Of a stretch of DNA of 9,908 nt, positions 1 to 7,140 are shown in pieces; position 1 is the first letter of the stretch, and each line of letters starts with the position of its first letter. The position numbers and the translations under genes are program-made. The DNA comes from Pseudomonadota bacterium (lineage in GTDB: Bacteria > SZUA-182 > DTGQ01): NCBI GenBank assembly GCA_030605265.1, contig JAUWIR010000114.1, positions 1-9,908 of the forward strand, in the 5' to 3' direction. The notes below the pieces were generated by a model. That model was not told the origin of the DNA. It saw only the letters and a program-made list of their open reading frames with translations, and searched no databases.

Positions 1-39
1 AAAATTTTTTATTAATTTTGTATATAGCCGAAAATAGAC

Positions 40-69
40 TTGACACTTCACATAACAGAGCATGAAGAT
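40..69 (+). promoter_or_regulatory. candidate sigma-70 promoter for the 201-2144 gene run
   Basis: A perfect TTGACA lies at 40-45. The best -10 candidate at the right spacing (GAAGAT, 64-69) is poor, so only the -35 half is convincing. The putative -10 overlaps the left arm of a 7-bp inverted repeat, CATGAAG (61-67) and CTTCATG (89-95), which could be an operator or chance in AT-rich DNA. It faces the first gene of the run. Confidence 0.25.
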
Positions 70-116
70 TTTTTCATTCCTTCTTTTCCTTCATGGTAGA
101 TAAAAAAATAAAAAGT

Positions 117-167
117 CATAAGTGTAAACTACTTTTCGTTCTTTATGAAGGATGCCCATAAATGTAA
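117..167 (+). repeat. near-identical 11-nt direct repeats 40 nt apart in the leader
   Basis: CATAAGTGTAA (117-127) and CATAAATGTAA (157-167) differ at one base and start exactly 40 nt apart, about four helical turns. They lie between the candidate promoter and the first ribosome binding site, so they could be paired regulator sites. No known operator is recognised and chance similarity is possible. Confidence 0.3.
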
Positions 168-200
168 GGATTTATTTTGCTCAATTAAGGAGGAAACAAT

Positions 201-531
201 ATGCCAAGGAAAAAAGAACCATCTTTTACTAGCTTACAGGAACAACTTCCTGATATTATAAAAGCTTTTAAAGGATTACACGATGCAGCCACTAAAGGAG
301 GCGTCTTAAGTGTTAAAGTTAAGGAATTGATGCTCATTGCAGTATCAGTTGCTTTACGCTGAGAGCCCTGTATTCGTGTTCATACAAAAACAGCCGTAAA
401 GATGAGGATATCACGGCAAGAAATCATTGAAGCCGCAGGGGTTAGCCATATTGATGGCAGGCGGTCCCTCTGTTGCCTATACTTCAATTCTTCTTGATGC
501 ATTAGATGAAATAGATGCATCAGGCAGGTAG
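201..531 (+). pseudogene. AhpD-like / carboxymuconolactone decarboxylase family protein with in-frame UGA at the redox Cys and a 1-nt frameshift
   Basis: The ATG at 201 follows a strong Shine-Dalgarno AAGGAGG (187-193) with 7 nt spacing. The frame reads an N-terminal helix, then KELMLIAVSVALR, then TGA (360-362, codon 54), then EPCIRVHTKTA. In CMD/AhpD proteins this position is the first Cys of a C-x-x-C-x-x-x-H redox centre, so the stop sits exactly on an active-site residue, as in UxxC selenoproteins. After EAAG the homology (ILMAGGPSVAYTSILLDALDEI) moves to another frame: one extra base in the G run 438-441 or close by explains it. The corrected product is about 109 residues, full length for the family, ending at TAG 529-531. 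Family members are small cytoplasmic thiol peroxidases or decarboxylases; redox activity is inferred from the motif. It is either a selenoprotein gene with a sequencing error or a pseudogene with two lesions. It leads a same-strand run with the Fe-S and methyltransferase genes. Confidence 0.82.
393..417 (+). promoter_or_regulatory. candidate SECIS-like hairpin downstream of the UGA
   Basis: GCCGT (393-397) pairs with ACGGC (413-417). After an AAA bulge, GAT (401-403) pairs with ATC (410-412), leaving a six-base loop GAGGAT that starts with G. A bulged stem with a G-led apical loop resembles bacterial SECIS elements, but the loop starts about 41 nt after the UGA, slightly beyond the usual range of roughly 16-37. 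A nearer stem, TGTAT (369-373) with ATACA (382-386), has its loop only about 11 nt away. Neither is an ideal match. Confidence 0.25.
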
Positions 532-587
532 TTTTTTTTGAACTGCCAAATCCTTTTTTAAGATAATTAATTGAGGAGGTAATCCAA

Positions 588-1094
588 ATGTCTGAACAAT
601 TGATTCAGAAATACGATCTGACCTTAGCCACCCCGGAATGCCATCCGAACGTTGACTGGTATCGAGCATTTATTAAATTATCTAATGACATTACCGAAGT
701 ACTGCCGTATTTGAATGCTGAATTCGATGGTGCTAATTATGACCATGGTGGAAAAATTTTGCTGTGGGCCAATAAAAATAAAAAGTATGCCTTCAGACCT
801 TGCGAGATAGCCATTGTACCCGTTGAAACCAGAGAGGAAGCCCAGAGGTTGTTCAATAATATAGTGAGCCTGGTGAATGAAATTTGGCTCCGAAGGGACG
901 AGATAAAGCCAAATTTTGAAGACAAAAAAGCACCTCCTAATGTACTGTCTATCTATAACCTCTTGCCTAAGACAAATTGCCGGGAATGCGGATTTACTTG
1001 TATGGCCTTTGCCACTGCTTTGAGAACTGATTTTTCCAAACTATCACTTTGCCCTTATTTATCTGAAAAAAATTATGCCAATTTGGTATCATAA
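588..1094 (+). CDS. small [4Fe-4S] cluster protein with a C-terminal CO-dehydrogenase-type Fe-S domain
   Basis: This 168-residue soluble protein has no signal peptide. The start is supported by GAGGAGGT (573-580) 7 nt before the ATG. The C-terminus (about 118-165) is an FeS domain of the PF04060 type, as found in corrinoid iron-sulfur proteins and RnfB: LLPKTNC-RE-C-GFT-C-MAFA followed by CPYLSE. The four ligands are C131, C134, C138 and C155, giving CX2CX3CX16C. The related proteins I recall have four residues between the second and third Cys, so this one is a residue short. The N-terminal 115 residues (FRPCEIAIVPVETREEAQ in the middle) are not recognised and could form a small alpha/beta domain. 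It lies 56 nt after the AhpD-like gene and just before the methyltransferase gene, so it is probably co-transcribed. Electron transfer to a neighbouring enzyme is the likely general role; the specific substrate is unknown. Confidence 0.8.
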   Translation: MSEQLIQKYDLTLATPECHPNVDWYRAFIKLSNDITEVLPYLNAEFDGANYDHGGKILLWANKNKKYAFRPCEIAIVPVETREEAQRLFNNIVSLVNEIWLRRDEIKPNFEDKKAPPNVLSIYNLLPKTNCRECGFTCMAFATALRTDFSKLSLCPYLSEKNYANLVS

Positions 1095-1106
1095 AGATAT
1101 GAGAAA

Positions 1107-1888
1107 ATGAGGAACAGGATGAAACATAGATACATACACGGCTATAATCAAGAGGAAAGTCTTCGGCTTCAGGATCAGGCTTCAACTTTAGTGGAATTAT
1201 TGCACGCTGACACCTTTACCCAAAAGGGAGCCATATTCTGGAAGCCGGCTGTGGTGTTGGAGCACAAACGATAACACTTGCCGGAAATAATCCCCAAGCA
1301 TTTTTTACTTCAGTTGATATATCAGAGGTTTCTCTTAATCAAGCACAAGAGAAAATTAAGGCGGAAGGCATTACCAATGTATCATTCCAGCAAGGAGATA
1401 TTTTTAATCTTTCTTTTGAAGAGGAATCTTTTGATCATATTTTTGTTTGTTTTGTCCTGGAACATTTAGCAAAACCTGTTGAAGCTCTCGATCATCTTTA
1501 TAAAGTTATCAAGCAGGGGGGAACAATCACCGTTATAGAGGGCGATCATGGTTCTGTTTATTTTTATCCGGAAAGTAAAGAGGCCTATCAAGCAATTGAA
1601 TGTCAGATTAAGCTTCAAGCAAAATCAGGAGGAAATGCTAAAATAGGGCGTGCACTCTATCCGCTTTTAACGAAATCAGGTTATAAAAATATCCGGGTTT
1701 CCCCCCGAATGGTATATGTTGACCAAAGTAAACCCGATTTGGTGGAAAGATTTACCAAGAAAACCTTTACAGCCATGATTGAAGGTGTACGAAAAGCAGC
1801 TATACATGAAAAGCTTATAGATCAGGATACTTTTGATAAAGGCATCCGCGCCCTGTATCGGACAACTGAGGCTGATGAAGTTTTTTGT
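1107..1888 (+). pseudogene. class I SAM-dependent methyltransferase, frameshifted and fused at its 3' end to a DUF1330 remnant
   Basis: Translation can begin at ATG 1107 or, with GAGGA at 1109-1113, at ATG 1119 (MKHRYIHGYNQEESLRLQDQ). The coding run starts 12-24 nt after the Fe-S gene, which suggests an operon. About 36 codons in, homology moves to another frame: one missing G in the run 1226-1228 restores SHILEAGCGVGAQT, the glycine-rich SAM-binding motif I (about 1229-1270). Further marks are VDIS (motif II), GDIFNLSFEEESFDHIFV and VLEHL, then a family-specific C-terminal part containing RMVYVDQSKPDLVERF, TFTAMIEGVRKAA and ALYRTTEADEVFC. The substrate is unknown, although the whole protein resembles a conserved family of stand-alone methyltransferases. 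The usual last few residues are missing: at about 1886-1892 the frame passes directly into DUF1330 sequence. As written, only 1709-2008 would be translated from an ATG in the downstream frame. Confidence 0.82.
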
Positions 1889-2144
1889 GTTTCTTCAATT
1901 ATCCAAAAACATGGGGGGCAATATTTGCTTAGAGGCGGCCAAATAACTCCTTTGGCGGGAGATTGGACCCCTGAAAGGATAATTTTAATTAAATTCAATA
2001 CTATGTAAGGACTTACAGAATTGCTTTCACTCAAAGGAATACCTCAAGATTGCCCCTTTAAGAGAGCAATCTACACTTTCTAAATCAATAATAATTGAAG
2101 ATTGGAGGGGTATCATCTCCTCTCAATTCCCATCTATTATCTAA
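1889..2144 (+). pseudogene. DUF1330 domain protein remnant (5' end lost, internal frameshift)
   Basis: From codon 1889 the methyltransferase frame continues as VSSIIQKHGGQYLLRGG, then GDWTPERIILIKFNTM and a stop at 2006-2008. KHGGxYLxRGG and GDWxPERxxxIxF are the hallmark core of the DUF1330 (PF07045) family, small dimeric alpha/beta-barrel proteins of about 95 residues. The rest of the domain follows in another frame from about 2007: KDLQNCFHSKEYLKIAPLR, then EQSTLSKSIIIEDW, ending at TAA 2142-2144. One extra base near 2006 (or two missing) accounts for the shift. The N-terminal strand-helix portion, about 25-30 residues, is absent, along with any intergenic DNA that once separated the gene from the methyltransferase. 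A deletion joining two adjacent genes is the simplest explanation. The remnant is very unlikely to fold alone. Confidence 0.75.
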
Positions 2145-2444
2145 GCTCATCTACAATACTTATGCTCGGAATTCTTAGGAGCTATTGCCTCGTTACCTTA
2201 AGAGCATAGGAATTTCATTTTATTTATGCGGCTTATCAGCTGTTTTTAATCAGCTTAATTTAATATAACCTCATACCATTAAGCAAATGAATAGGGAAAT
2301 TGGTAAGCCTTTAAGAATTTAGGTTAAGTGCAAGTGATGAAATATCCGATATAAATTCGTGTTGATTTGTACTTTATTTTTTTCATAGGGCGAAAAAATT
2401 AGGTAAGTAAGGTGTAAGACCTTCTGATTGAGGGAGATTTAGCA
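2145..2444. other. 300-nt AT-rich intergenic region upstream of catalase
   Basis: No open frame with recognisable protein is seen on either strand. It holds a 7-bp inverted repeat, TATGCTC (2161-2167) and GAGCATA (2202-2208), and a short hairpin AGCTG (2238-2242) with CAGCT (2251-2255) around a T-rich loop, followed by TAATTTAATATAA. The second could be a weak terminator for the upstream run. The catalase promoter must lie here, but no -35/-10 pair stands out; TTGATT near 2363-2368 is the best -35 guess. No clear PerR, OxyR or Fur box is visible. Confidence 0.4.
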
Positions 2445-3953
2445 ATGAAAGAATATAAAGATATACTCACTACTTCCTTTGGGGCACCTATAGATAATGA
2501 TCAAAATTCATTAACGGCAGGTGATCCCGGGCCGATTATTATTTCTGATGTGCATTTGCAGGAAAAGCTTGCTCATTTTAATCGAGAGCGTATACCTGAA
2601 AGAGTAGTACATGCAAAGGGGACAGGGGCTTTTGGGTATTTTGAGGTTACTCATGATATGAGCAGATATACAAAAGCAGCCTTTCTTTCTGAAGTTGGCA
2701 AGCGCACTGAAGTGGTAACGAGATTTTCCACTGTAGGTGGTGAAAAGGGTTCTGCTGATGCAGAAAGAGACCCCCGGGGGTTTGCCGTGAAGTTTTACAC
2801 GGAAGAGGGGAACTATGACCTGGCTATGAATAATACACCTGTTTTCTTTATCCGAGATCCGCTTAAATTTCCCGACTTTATCCATACTCAAAAAAGGCAC
2901 CCGGCAACAAACACCAAAAACGCGGACATGTTCTGGGACTTTCTTTCCCTGACCCCTGAATCGATTCACCAGGTTACTATCCTTTTTTCAGATCGCGGTA
3001 TTCCTAAATATTTTAGCCATATGAACGGGTACAGTGGACATACTTTTAAGTGGTATAATGACAGGGGTGAATATGTGTGGGTGAAATATCACTTTGAAAC
3101 AGAACAGGGCATAGAAACCCTCACCAAAGATGAGGCCTCAATCATGAAAGGGAAAGACCCGGACCATGCCGCCCGCCACCTTTATCAGACTATTGAGCGG
3201 GGGAATTATCCGTCCTGGAAGGTGTATGTTCAAATCATGCTGCCTGAGCAGGCTGACCATTACCGCTTTCATCCCTTTGAAATCACCAAGGTCTGGTTTC
3301 ACCAGGATTTCCCTCTGGTGCCGGTGGGTCGGTTAGTGCTTAATGGTAATCCCAAGAACTATTTTGCGGAAATTGAGCAGGCAGCTTTCAGCCCCGGCAG
3401 TTTAGTCCCAGGGATATCCGCTTCACCGGATAAGATGCTTCAAGCCCGGCTTATTTCTTATCATGATGCTCATCTTTATCGATTAGGGACTAATTATCAA
3501 CTATTACCTGTAAACAGCCCAAAAGCGGCAAAAGTAAAAAATTACCAGCGAGACGGGGCTATGCGCTTTGATGCCAATGGTGAAGAGGGCCCCAATTACT
3601 ATCCTAATAGCTTCTACGGCCCCACACCTCAGCCGTCAGTACCGGAACCGCCTTTTGAAGTTTCAGGAAATGCGGCACGTTATCAATTTAAGGAAAGCGA
3701 CGATTTTCTGCAACCAGGAGAATTATACCGAAGGGTAATGACTGACGAGGATAGAGGACATCTTATCGACAATATAGGAGAACATTTGTGTAATGCTCAA
3801 CAACGCATTCAGTTGCGTCAAACAGCCTTATTCTATAAAGTTGATCCTGATTTTGGGAAAAGAGTAGCCAGGGGGCTGAGCTTGGATATTACCCGGGTGG
3901 AAAGGTTGGCAAAAATGTCGAACAAGGAAAGGGTTGAATCAACAAGAGGATAG
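2445..3953 (+). CDS. katA: monofunctional haem catalase
   Basis: Catalase splits hydrogen peroxide to water and oxygen in the cytoplasm. The 502-residue length fits the small-subunit clade. The start is set by GGGAGA (2432-2437) with 7 nt spacing. Catalytic His56 lies in VVHAKGTGAFGYFEVT, distal Asn129 in LAMNNTPVFFIRD, and the proximal haem ligand Tyr339 with Arg335 in RLISYHDAHLYRLGTNY. RFSTVGGEKGSAD and RDPRGFAVKFYTEEGN are further signature blocks, and no key residue is lost. There is no signal peptide, so it acts inside the cell. The gene stands alone on its transcript as far as can be seen, 300 nt after the degraded gene run and converging on the C25 peptidase gene with 96 nt between stops. 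It is intact, unlike most neighbours, suggesting it is still selected. The symbol is by family only; katE-type naming is equally possible. Confidence 0.96.
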   Translation: MKEYKDILTTSFGAPIDNDQNSLTAGDPGPIIISDVHLQEKLAHFNRERIPERVVHAKGTGAFGYFEVTHDMSRYTKAAFLSEVGKRTEVVTRFSTVGGEKGSADAERDPRGFAVKFYTEEGNYDLAMNNTPVFFIRDPLKFPDFIHTQKRHPATNTKNADMFWDFLSLTPESIHQVTILFSDRGIPKYFSHMNGYSGHTFKWYNDRGEYVWVKYHFETEQGIETLTKDEASIMKGKDPDHAARHLYQTIERGNYPSWKVYVQIMLPEQADHYRFHPFEITKVWFHQDFPLVPVGRLVLNGNPKNYFAEIEQAAFSPGSLVPGISASPDKMLQARLISYHDAHLYRLGTNYQLLPVNSPKAAKVKNYQRDGAMRFDANGEEGPNYYPNSFYGPTPQPSVPEPPFEVSGNAARYQFKESDDFLQPGELYRRVMTDEDRGHLIDNIGEHLCNAQQRIQLRQTALFYKVDPDFGKRVARGLSLDITRVERLAKMSNKERVESTRG

Positions 3954-3984
3954 ACCTGAAGGCTGGAGGCTGGAAGGTTATTGT

Positions 3985-4023
3985 TGAATTATGAAGGATG
4001 AAGGATGAATTATAAAGGATGAA
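3985..4023 (+). repeat. 18-bp imperfect tandem repeat in the convergent intergenic gap
   Basis: TGAATTATGAAGGATGAA (3985-4002) and TGAATTATAAAGGATGAA (4006-4023) differ at one base and are separated by GGA. A 12-nt core, TTATGAAGGATG, also occurs at 143-154 ahead of the AhpD-like gene, so the motif is dispersed. It lies between the catalase and peptidase stop codons. No obvious terminator hairpin is seen in this gap. Function is unknown; it looks like simple intergenic repeat DNA. Confidence 0.6.
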
Positions 4024-4049
4024 ATCCCGCACAAAAAAAATAAAAATTC

Positions 4050-6887
4050 CTATAAATTTATCTTTAGGGCAGGGTCTCCAAATAATAAAAATGTATTCAT
4101 ATGAATATCATATTGCTTAACATTTACTATATTGCGTAATTTAGAGAAGGTCAAAATCGTTCCTAGCCTGGTGAAGTCATGATTAAAGAAAGTGATATAT
4201 ATTTCTTTATTCAAGAATAGGTTTTCATGGGCCATAGAATCTCGAGTATTGGCAACAAAGGCGATGGCGCCTTTATCCTTTTCCTTCAAAAATCTTTCTG
4301 CAATAGAAACACAACGGGGTGAATCAAAATAGCCATTCAGACAGGAAAAGCTTAATACAATAGGGAAAGTTCTACTATTGACCATTTTCTCCCAATGATC
4401 AATACTTTGGCGGGAATTTAATATATGCTTATGGGACCACACTCTCAATCCCCCATGTCCCACAAACTGAATAATACCGCATCCCTTATTGATGGCATCC
4501 AAGACTTTAGGACTGAAAACCTCATTTGTTTTTTCAATTTTTTCATTTAAGGGCATTTCTTTTGGGAAATGCATAGAGCTAAGATATAGTTTTTCCGCTG
4601 CAAATTCTGAAGGGAGGTATGTTTCAGCTATCATATCGGACTGCTTCTCAAAGAGAGGTATGCCGTCATCAGCTACAAACAGCACTCTTTTTTTCCACAG
4701 TTCATTATCATTATGTTTTTTTTCATATTGCCTGATCTTGTCAATGATGTTGTTGACCTCCTTTTTAGTGTTTACAGGGAACCTGCCTACTTGCATATCA
4801 GGTAAAAGGTCATCTCCACTCACACACACAAACCAATTATCACTAGCTGCATCTTCCTTGTTATGTGCAGGGACCGGATAAGTGGGAAGGAAATTCTTGA
4901 CCATGTATCCAAGATTATCCTTGTAATCCCAGGTGGCGTCACCCACCAGCAGAAGGTATGTTGGCGCAGGTTTTTCCCAATAATAATAAGCATATTTCAA
5001 AAAATCTCGAATGGCCTCTGGTGTGAATAAACCAAAGCTGAATTGATCATAGATATCATGAACATTGACCACTTTAACCTTAAAGCCTTCTTTCTCTCGA
5101 TAGAGTGCCAATCGTTTTATTGCCGAAAAAAAATCCTCGTGGGTGATAATGAGGTAATCCGCACTATTATCTGGAGAATACAAATCAGGGCCCACAGTCA
5201 TCTTTTCTATTTTATGGGCTGCCATTACCTTTGAACTTGAGAGAACCAGATAAGACCTCTCTTCGTTTTCCAGTAGAAAGTGATCCTGAAAAATAATGTC
5301 TGTAGTGATTTCCGGCTCTATTCTTGGATTAATGATTCGTTTAATATTTTTTTTATCTGTAATATCATAGATTTCAACTTTTTTTCCTCGAAAATCACGA
5401 CATCTAAATTCATACAAGCCGGGAGCATTTTCAGCGCAATAACTAAATTGGAGCATCCCTTTTTGTGAAGCGTATGTCCACCAATCGATTTCAAACCAGT
5501 TAAAAAGTACCTGATCAGCAAAGGTATCCAAATCCCCTTTCACCTCAACTTTAACAATATTATCTCCTTCCACAAGGCATTCAGAAGGGAAAGAACCTTC
5601 AAAATAATGAGATTCTTGCCCGCTCCAAATCTGATCTTCGATCACCTGATCGTTTATACTGACAATGGAGTGATGGTCCTCTTTTGTTTTAGGATCATCA
5701 GTCAGCCCTTGTAAAGAAAAACGAAAAGTAAATTTTTTCTCTTGATCAATCTCAAAAAGATCAGGTATCACAAAATATTTTTTCCCCGGGGCTCCTTCCG
5801 TCGCCGATATAGTCGCCCAAAACCATCGGTCCTGTTGATGAGAAGGTGGCGGGGGATTTAGGTATTGATGGTCTTCCTCACCGTGATAAGTAACTTTAAA
5901 GGAGTAAGGTGCATATTCCGGTTCTCCAATCATACCGTTTTTTTTCTCCATCCTCCGACCTTTGGTTCCTTCCCAAATAAGCTGGTAAACATTTTCATTT
6001 GTATAAACAGTGTATTCTTCCGGCAGGTTAATAGCATAGAAGGTAACCGCATCATCACTGCTAAGCGCCCCTTTCTTTTTCGCCTGCACCCAAAGGGGCA
6101 CTTCATATCCTCTATTGTATAGCTTTAGGGTATCGGGATTAATTTGGCTCAGTGCAAGGCCGGCTTGGCTCAATTCCTTGCCCAAGATTCGATAAAGGCC
6201 TTCTTCTCGCGTTATTATCTTTATAAATTGAGTTCCAACAGGAGAATAGGGTTTTATTATTTCTTTATGATTACTTCTCTGTTTTTTTCTGTATTTCTTG
6301 GCCTCTTCATAATTGGCGATTAAATTTTTTAATACTTTTTCAGAAGTTACAGAATCTAAATTTCCATCCCACTCCTTTTCATTAGGGGGATGATTATTTT
6401 TTCTAAAATCAATTTGTAGAAAAATATTTCGAAAAAATATTTTTTTTCTTGAGGAAGGGTCAATGTAAAGCGGATTTATGATCAATTTGGCAATTCTTTG
6501 GTCCCTCACCCATCCTAGTGGAATTAATTTAATATTTTTCCGAAACTCCTCTGCTTTTCTCGCTTGGTGAATCGTCTCTTCAATTTTTTTTTGATGAACG
6601 AAAGAGTATTCAGTTTGTAAGATTTTCAGGGTAACTATTTCAGCAGAAGGTATACCCAACAGTTCGGTAAAAGAGGAAGAAGGGGGAAAATTTTTCCATG
6701 GATCTGAATTTAAGATGCTCAGAGGATTTAAGGTAACTTCAATGACCATCTGTTCAGCAATTGATTTAGATACCTTGACTTCTAAATTTTTCAAGGAGTG
6801 AGCAGTAGCTGATGAACAAAAAAATATGGTGAGCAAGAATAAAAAAGTAAAGGATGTATCACCTGATTTAGGCATATAATAATCCAT
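4050..6887 (-). CDS. secreted C25 (gingipain-family) cysteine peptidase
   Basis: This 945-residue protein has an N-terminal export signal: a basic residue, hydrophobic stretch FTFLFLLTIFF, then SSATA before HS, with probable cleavage after A29. No strong Shine-Dalgarno precedes ATG 6887; the in-frame ATG at 6875 (M5) gives a more typical signal peptide and may be the true start. Residues about 30-215 resemble an N-terminal pro/beta domain; about 228-268 (GLYRILGKELSQAGL, LKLYNRGYEVPLWV) is a block typical of PorU-like and other C25 proteins. A beta-sandwich region of unknown role follows. The C25 catalytic domain spans about 577-945 (YLIITHEDF, YLLLVGDATWDYKD), with the catalytic pair His811 in QFVGHGG and Cys849 in LSFSCLNGYFD. 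The protein stops at LLFGDPALKINL, directly at the domain's end, so no C-terminal type IX sorting domain is present. It should act in the periplasm or outside the cell; the substrate is unknown. It is a single-gene unit. Confidence 0.9.
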   Translation of the reverse strand: MDYYMPKSGDTSFTFLFLLTIFFCSSATAHSLKNLEVKVSKSIAEQMVIEVTLNPLSILNSDPWKNFPPSSSFTELLGIPSAEIVTLKILQTEYSFVHQKKIEETIHQARKAEEFRKNIKLIPLGWVRDQRIAKLIINPLYIDPSSRKKIFFRNIFLQIDFRKNNHPPNEKEWDGNLDSVTSEKVLKNLIANYEEAKKYRKKQRSNHKEIIKPYSPVGTQFIKIITREEGLYRILGKELSQAGLALSQINPDTLKLYNRGYEVPLWVQAKKKGALSSDDAVTFYAINLPEEYTVYTNENVYQLIWEGTKGRRMEKKNGMIGEPEYAPYSFKVTYHGEEDHQYLNPPPPSHQQDRWFWATISATEGAPGKKYFVIPDLFEIDQEKKFTFRFSLQGLTDDPKTKEDHHSIVSINDQVIEDQIWSGQESHYFEGSFPSECLVEGDNIVKVEVKGDLDTFADQVLFNWFEIDWWTYASQKGMLQFSYCAENAPGLYEFRCRDFRGKKVEIYDITDKKNIKRIINPRIEPEITTDIIFQDHFLLENEERSYLVLSSSKVMAAHKIEKMTVGPDLYSPDNSADYLIITHEDFFSAIKRLALYREKEGFKVKVVNVHDIYDQFSFGLFTPEAIRDFLKYAYYYWEKPAPTYLLLVGDATWDYKDNLGYMVKNFLPTYPVPAHNKEDAASDNWFVCVSGDDLLPDMQVGRFPVNTKKEVNNIIDKIRQYEKKHNDNELWKKRVLFVADDGIPLFEKQSDMIAETYLPSEFAAEKLYLSSMHFPKEMPLNEKIEKTNEVFSPKVLDAINKGCGIIQFVGHGGLRVWSHKHILNSRQSIDHWEKMVNSRTFPIVLSFSCLNGYFDSPRCVSIAERFLKEKDKGAIAFVANTRDSMAHENLFLNKEIYITFFNHDFTRLGTILTFSKLRNIVNVKQYDIHMNTFLLFGDPALKINL

Positions 6888-7140
6888 TATCTATATTTTG
6901 AAAAATGAAAAAATGATATGGAGGCTTTATAATATCACTTTTTATCAATTTTATTCAGTAGATTTTCTGAATTTTCTTAAAAATTTTTCGATACAAACAT
7001 ACATGCCTCTTCGAGACGCCACGAATTATGAAAATATTATTTTTCAGAGTGTTATAAGGGTATTTTCGAAAAAAGTCTGGTAAAGATCGATCCACCATAT
7101 TCCAATGACCTATGATGTGAAAAAAAGAATGGTGTTATCC
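6888..7140. other. AT-rich intergenic region, no gene recognised
   Basis: This stretch separates the divergent C25 peptidase and the sulfatase remnant. A 61-codon open frame at 6898-7083 (+) has no ribosome binding site, low-complexity Phe/Asn/Ile-rich composition and no family resemblance, so I do not call it a gene. The peptidase promoter should lie here on the minus strand, but no clear -35/-10 pair is seen. Confidence 0.5.

Noticed and set aside
360..362. UGA reassigned as a sense codon genome-wide (alternative genetic code)
   Set aside because: The catalase, C25 peptidase and Fe-S protein contain no internal in-frame UGA and use UGG for tryptophan, so the single UGA is specific to this gene.
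2511..2969. 152-codon minus-strand open frame
   Set aside because: Antisense shadow of the catalase gene, whose motifs are unambiguous.
4489..4881. 130-codon open frame on the plus strand, and similar ones at 5043-5234, 5280-5468 and 5865-6122
   Set aside because: They lie antisense inside the C25 peptidase, which has clear catalytic motifs; the translations resemble no family.
6795..6875. Lipoprotein signal in the C25 peptidase (FFC near residue 24)
   Set aside because: The residues before the Cys do not fit a lipobox, and an ordinary signal peptidase site (ATA before HS) follows five residues later.
6898..7083. 61-codon plus-strand open frame as a gene
   Set aside because: No ribosome binding site, AT-driven composition and no recognisable family.
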